NCBI GenBank assembly: GCA_002633005.1
Contig: NMRA01000053.1
Span: 780,741 to 844,740 of the forward strand
DNA length: 64,000 nucleotides
Source: Phoronis australis
Lineage: Eukaryota; Phoronida; Phoronidae
Reading direction: 5' to 3'
Positions 59,630 through 64,000 of the stretch are shown piece by piece. A program made the position numbers and the translations under genes. The stretch's first letter is position 1; every line of letters starts with the position of its first letter. Under the pieces are notes generated by a model that made no database searches, was not told the DNA's origin, and saw only the letters and a program-made list of their open reading frames with translations.

Positions 59630-62600
59630 GTAGGTAAAATTCAGGTTCACAGCAAGAGTTTGCAAACACACTGGTAATTGTTTACAATATGACGACATTG
59701 ACTTTGTTGTGAAAGTGCTTCCGGGGAATCATGAGTCTCTGTTAGCCACTCAATAACGCCTAAAAAAGGCCCTAACGGGCAATTGCCTATTAGCTGAATG
59801 GTTAGCATGCTCGCCGGTTAAATCGGGGTCGCTGGTTCGATTCCCGAGGTCGGGCAATCTCAGCTATTACAACATTTGTATTACATACACAACAGCGTAG
59901 TTGGTAAAAAGATGTTGTGAAAGTGCTTCCGGTGAATCATATATGACATATGAGCCTCTGTTAACCACTCGCTAACGGGCAATTGCCTATTAGCTGAATG
60001 GTTAGCACGCTTGCCGGTTTTATGGGGGTCGCTGGTTCGATTCTCGAGGTCGGGTAATCTCGGCTATTACTACACAGATGATATATCGATGAAGCACTTC
60101 AAAGACCCTGGGGCCTGAGACAACACGCTTGATGGTAGGGTACAGGCATAGTGTAAGGTACATGTGCAGACATGATGTAAGGTGCATGTACAGGTATAAT
60201 GTAAGGTGCATGTACAGGCAGGGTGTAAGGTACGTGTGCAGGCATAATTAATGTAAGGTGCATGTACAGGCATGATGTAAGGTGCATGTACAAGCATAAT
60301 GTAAGGTGCTTGTACAGGCATAATGTAAGGTACACTTGGCTGGTGGCACGCTCGTTGATAGGAAAGGGGGAATGTTGTGAAAATGCTTCTGTTGAATCAT
60401 ATATGAGCCTCTGTTAGCTACTCGCTAATGGGCAATTGCCTATTATCTGAATGGATGGCACGCTCGGTTAAATTGGGGTCACTGGTTCGATTCCAGAGGT
60501 CGGGCATACTCGGCTATTACCACATGACTTTGGTATCATTCGATTTGTCGTAATGTTATCTTTCTAAACATATATGAATGTATCCCCTACCACATTTTCT
60601 CCGTATTTTATCGTTGAATTTCGGTTCGCACTATTTTTCTGGTTGCCATCACCATGTTAGCTCAACTCAAGATTACAGCGACACCTGTTGTTAATGAATG
60701 AAACAGCATCATCGATTCCGAATGGTTTGCCCGCATGAGATTCCCATTGAAGTTTTCCTGGCATAATATGGAGGAACAAGTAGCAGCATTTCACCTTTTC
60801 TAATGTTTTATAATTGTAACGATTCTACCATTTTTTCACGAAATTGTTTGAAGTGATACCGTTTTCACCAATTGGACCTCAAAAACAACCTCCGCTTTTT
60901 GCGGATTCTTGCCAGCAGCTAGATGGGTACCGGGGTCACCATAGGATCGAATTCGAACCCTTGGGAATGTAACTCGGGCAGGGGATAGACGGGTCTCGGT
61001 CAATTTGACCTTATGAAAGCCGATGATCTGCAGAAGTTAGTAGATTGGTTTTGGTTTTTGACTGCCAGGTGGCTCCTTCTATTCAACGTGTCGGTATTAC
61101 TGCCGCGTACCGGGAAATAGTGCGAGCAGAAATTTCATAATAAAATGCTAAGGGAACGGGGTATGAAAAATTTCTGTGTATTTTTAGAAAGATAACGTTG
61201 CAAGAAATTGAACGATACCAAAATCATATTAATTTTGTAAGTCAATGTCGTCAGACTGTAAACAATTACCAACACACTCTTTCACAGTTGAGTTCCACTC
61301 CACAGGAAAGACATGCACATTCACTTGGCGAGTGGCCTTTTCTGAGCAATTACAATGCCCTAGCCTAGCTAGCCGTCTAGGGTGTAGTGCCGCAGGTACA
61401 CAGTAGACACTAGGCTACACCTAGCCCCTCGACTAGCTGATGCGTGCAGCATTCAAGCCGATGTAATTGCCTAAGTAGACGCATAACCCATCTCTAGTGT
61501 TTGCAGGCATACAGGGGCGAAAGCGAGGGTAGTGTTGTTAAAACACAGCTACTCAACTCAAGCTTGAATAAAACCCAATCGAGGTGCTCATCCCAGATGG
61601 CCTGGTTGTATGCTGAAAGACTGCCAGCAGCCTCCCGCCAGCAGTATAAATAAAAGAAAGATCCAGGAGCCATAAAATTGACAAATCGCAAGACACCACA
61701 GAAAGATCAAGGACGAATGATGTTGATGATTACAACATTCCCATCCTCCCTAAAAAGGGTGGGACTCATCTGGGAATCAACATCATTCGCTAAATACGAA
61801 AAACGTCCCAAAAATTTAACCATATCCCCCCTTACCCAAAACAAAGCCACTACTAAGTAGGCCAAGAGTGTTAGAATGACAAAGACAGTTCCTCTGGAAG
61901 CAGAGAATAACACACAAGTTAAATACAGAAGTAGCTGGAAATAATAAAAAGAATTCAGAATGCCAGCACATCCCAAACTCGTGAAGCAAATCAGAAACAG
62001 GAAACCTAGCCGGATCCTAACCCACCTCCCAGGGCGGGAGAGCAGTCACCGAACGGAAAAAGTTAATTTCCAGCTAGGCAGACTTGTAGCTGCAAAAGGG
62101 TATAAAACGGGTGTGTTTCTTGTGGAGTTCTCAAAAATAAACCCTGCACTACAATGATACATGCATGCTATCCACATAGCCACTAGAACAATACATTTTT
62201 ACGTCCTTCAGGTGGAGGCAGACAGACAAATTCCAACTCAAAGGGAACGCCTTGGTCACAGACCTAAAATGGATACGTTCCCAGAGAAATGTGACTCCGT
62301 CCACTAAACGTAGGCCCCAACAGACCAAGAAACCACTTGGCCACTGTACCAGCCACCCGCTAGCACGGTACCACTCCCCTATCCAACCTTCCACCAGGAC
62401 CTACAGAAAATGCCTTGGTCAGGCAAAGGTTTTCAAGAAAAGTGGTTGAATACTCCTAGAAAAACCTAACTAGTGCCAAATGTACCAATTGTTGTATTAT
62501 TGCAGGTTCACTAGCTGGGCCTCTAGAAGTACTCACCAGTTAAAACACAGCTACTCAAGCTTCAATAAAACCCGATTAAGGTGTTCATCCCTGATGGCCT

Positions 62601-63612
62601 GACTGTATGCTGAAGACTGCCAACAGCCTCCCGTCAGCAGCATAAATAAAAGAAACATCCGGGGAACCATAAAACTTGACAAATCTCACAGAAAAATCAG
62701 GGACGAATGATGTTGACGATTACAAGAGTGGTATTATTGAATGTAGAATCCAGGATGTTAGCAATGCTGCTGAGATCTGTAGCTTGGAGGCACACCTGTT
62801 CTGTAGAAGGGGAAGACTCTCAGTACTGGTGGATTTTTCAACTCAGAGCAATGAATACCCACAATGAAGAATGCACCTAAACACTAGGCTGCTTTATTAT
62901 CACTAGTTGGTTTGCGTGATGTTGGTCATTTCTGTCTAGTTACAATTTGCAGTCCAGGTTATATTCTAGTGACTGGTGCCTTGATTTGTCTGTCCTTTTC
63001 ACCAATTGTTATCAATTTCGTGATTTCTTAATCATCCCTCTTGATTTTTTAGGGGGTATGTCCTGTTTGTATTCAGCCAAATATTGAGTCTGAGTTTCAC
63101 ATTGGCTTGGAATGTCCCTTTTTCAGTGATCTAAGAGACAAATACCTTCCTGAAAGATGTTATGCTGCACTTTATATTAAACTCTGCATTATTGACTAGA
63201 AGTTTATTTTATGCCATTATGAGAATTGTCCATTCATAGAATCACTTATTATGTGAAGTTGTACCAAAGGTGACTTTTTGCATGTTGGTTTTGTCATCAA
63301 ATGTCAACTGGATTGATTTGACATGCTAAAATTGCATTATGATTACATTTTGTTTTTGAAAATCTGTTGCTTTTGTTATAATTACATTTGTCATCTCTAT
63401 TGTGTTGTTACATTTTTGTAAGTCTCAATAACTAAGCAGTATAAATCTCTAATCCAGAGAATTCCAGTGGTGCTGAGAGGGCTCAACATTGGAGAATGCT
63501 CAAAGAAATGGACTGTAGACTACATATCAGCAGTGGGGGGATGTAAGGAGGTCAAAGTTCATGTCTCGGAAAGCTGCCAAATGGACTTTATTAACAAAAA
63601 TTTTGTTTACAG
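59552..63612 (+). CDS. TYW5: TYW5, tRNA-yW hydroxylase, 5' part
   Basis: TYW5 is a JmjC Fe(II)/2-oxoglutarate oxygenase that hydroxylates wybutosine at position 37 of tRNA-Phe. Two exons are in the window: 59552-59629 ([20 protein letters not shown], then SDVYPR; donor GTAGGT) and 63458-63612 ([52 protein letters not shown]; donor GTATGC). The second is almost the human sequence ('[23 protein letters not shown]...QMDFISKNFVYR'). The iron-binding HxD...H residues lie past the right edge. Start chosen at 59552, first ATG, which gives the right distance to the conserved VSxxQF block; a second ATG four codons later is possible. Confidence 0.93.
59706..59875 (+). repeat. tRNA-derived repeat, copy 1
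   Basis: Starts GTTGTGAAAGTGCTTCCGG, carries TTAGCTGAATGGTTAGCATG (A-box-like D arm) and GCTGGTTCGATTCCCGAGG (B box), ends CTCAGCTATTAC. The cloverleaf is degenerate (stem GCTGG against CCCGA pairs poorly), so it is a SINE-like tRNA derivative, not a gene. Confidence 0.65.
59914..60075 (+). repeat. tRNA-derived repeat, copy 2
   Basis: Same order of parts as copy 1, including GGTTAGCACGCTTGCCGG and CTGGTTCGATTCTCGAGG. Direct orientation, 208 bp after copy 1. Confidence 0.65.
60139..60332. repeat. 24-bp minisatellite, ~8 copies
   Basis: Unit about TAAGGTGCATGTACAGGCATAATG with small changes. It lies between tRNA-like copies 2 and 3. Minus-strand open frames here are repeat shadows. Confidence 0.88.
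60374..60525 (+). repeat. tRNA-derived repeat, copy 3
   Basis: GTTGTGAAAATGCTTCTG, then TTATCTGAATGGATGGCACG and CACTGGTTCGATTCCAGAGG. Here the T arm pairs well (CTGG/CCAG), better than in copies 1 and 2. Confidence 0.65.
61537..61735. repeat. LTR-like direct repeat, left copy
   Basis: 199 bp from GTTAAAACACAGCTACTCAA to GTTGATGATTACAA, with a TATAAATAAAAG in the middle. About 85-90% like 62539-62725 by eye. Possibly a small LTR; TGTTG just before and CAACA just after the left copy look like LTR ends, but the right copy lacks them. Confidence 0.65.
61736..62538. other. Region between the direct repeats
   Basis: About 800 bp without a recognisable gag or polymerase frame. Short open frames only. 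Confidence 0.5.
62539..62725. repeat. LTR-like direct repeat, right copy
   Basis: 187 bp, from GTTAAAACACAGCTACTCAA to GTTGACGATTACAA, lacking a few bases present in the left copy; TATA-like CATAAATAAAAG. Confidence 0.65.
63458..63612 (+). CDS. TYW5: TYW5: exon 2
   Basis: Begins AGAATTCC after AATCCAG; phase 0 in, two bases out (TACAG: Tyr, then AG of an Arg codon). Encodes the first conserved core of the JmjC fold. Confidence 0.93.
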
Positions 63613-64000
63613 GTATGCATCACATGTTTTCACTGTCGGGTGAGCGTTTGGCATTGAGATGTTTTAAGGTTGTGTGAGACCTTATTGACAACTTTGTGTA
63701 TTTAGCTAAATTTTTACAGAACTATAGATTTTAACTAGTAAGTAAGAGTTACTGTAAGGGGAAAGTTGCAGAATTTTATTTTGGGCTTTTTACCAATCTG
63801 TTATTAATTGGGTCACGCGACCAATAATCGTTGTAGTTAAATTTAGCATACAAGAACAACATGTTGATTGCAAAAATTTGTTGTATGTACTTATGGATTT
63901 TTTTCATAGTACCACTTTTTACAACCTCTCATGAAACATTTTAAAAACTGAGTTTCGGAGAATATTGCATAAATCATGTGTGATGGTTTAATATGCTGAC
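63613..64000. other. TYW5 intron 2, partial
   Basis: AT-rich, no exon recognised to the right edge; the gene continues outside. Confidence 0.7.

Noticed and set aside
60020-60335. Minus-strand frames reading repeated [16 protein letters not shown]
   Set aside because: Translation of the 24-bp minisatellite in three frames; unit length is a multiple of three, so all frames stay open.
59780-60500. Functional tRNA genes
   Set aside because: A and B boxes are clear, but acceptor and T stems pair poorly in at least two of three copies and an anticodon arm cannot be folded cleanly.

Overview
This is a 64 kb piece of an animal nuclear genome. The evidence is dense short exons with GT-AG introns, AT-rich non-coding DNA, and metazoan proteins of cilia, ubiquitin and tRNA modification. 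The repeat landscape (a P2X7-tail-like gene, tRNA-derived repeats, inverted-repeat elements, a LINE fragment) suggests a marine invertebrate. I cannot name the group; an invertebrate deuterostome is a guess.

Layout. (1) 1-228, minus: the start of a gene leaving the window on the left, whose product resembles the cytoplasmic tail of P2X7 receptors (WCxCxxC motif). (2) 613-15731, plus: the last 18 exons I could find of a nephrocystin-3 gene (NPHP3; P-loop NACHT-like domain, then kinesin-light-chain-type TPRs). Its first exons lie to the left, so the P2X7-like gene is antisense inside it or interleaved with it. (3) 15732-23739: tail-to-tail spacer with 3' UTRs, a 34-bp minisatellite and an inverted-repeat element carrying a second element. 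(4) 23740-57560, minus: a complete ANKIB1 gene of 22 exons (ankyrin repeats, RING1-IBR-RING2, cysteine module, two UIM-like motifs, acidic tail), frame-consistent for 1,281 residues. One 123-nt exon is present twice, on either side of an 80-N assembly gap. Intron 1 (about 11.8 kb) is full of repeats. (5) 57561-59551: divergent spacer between ANKIB1 and (6) TYW5 (59552 to beyond the right edge, plus), of which two exons are seen. Its first intron holds three tRNA-like repeat copies, a 24-bp minisatellite and a pair of ~190-bp direct repeats.

The three main genes are unrelated in pathway: a ciliary scaffold, a ubiquitin ligase of the Ariadne type, and a JmjC hydroxylase that finishes wybutosine on tRNA-Phe. 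Nothing suggests co-regulation except the head-to-head ANKIB1/TYW5 arrangement.

Best second-look items: a lysine-to-arginine change in the nephrocystin-3 Walker A motif; a dispersed repeat whose core matches the CTCF consensus, regularly spaced; the duplicated ANKIB1 exon; a transposon in a 33-bp minisatellite with a clean 5-bp target duplication; and the antisense P2X7-like gene. Exon limits were set by reading splice sites, phase and family resemblance by eye; no search was run.
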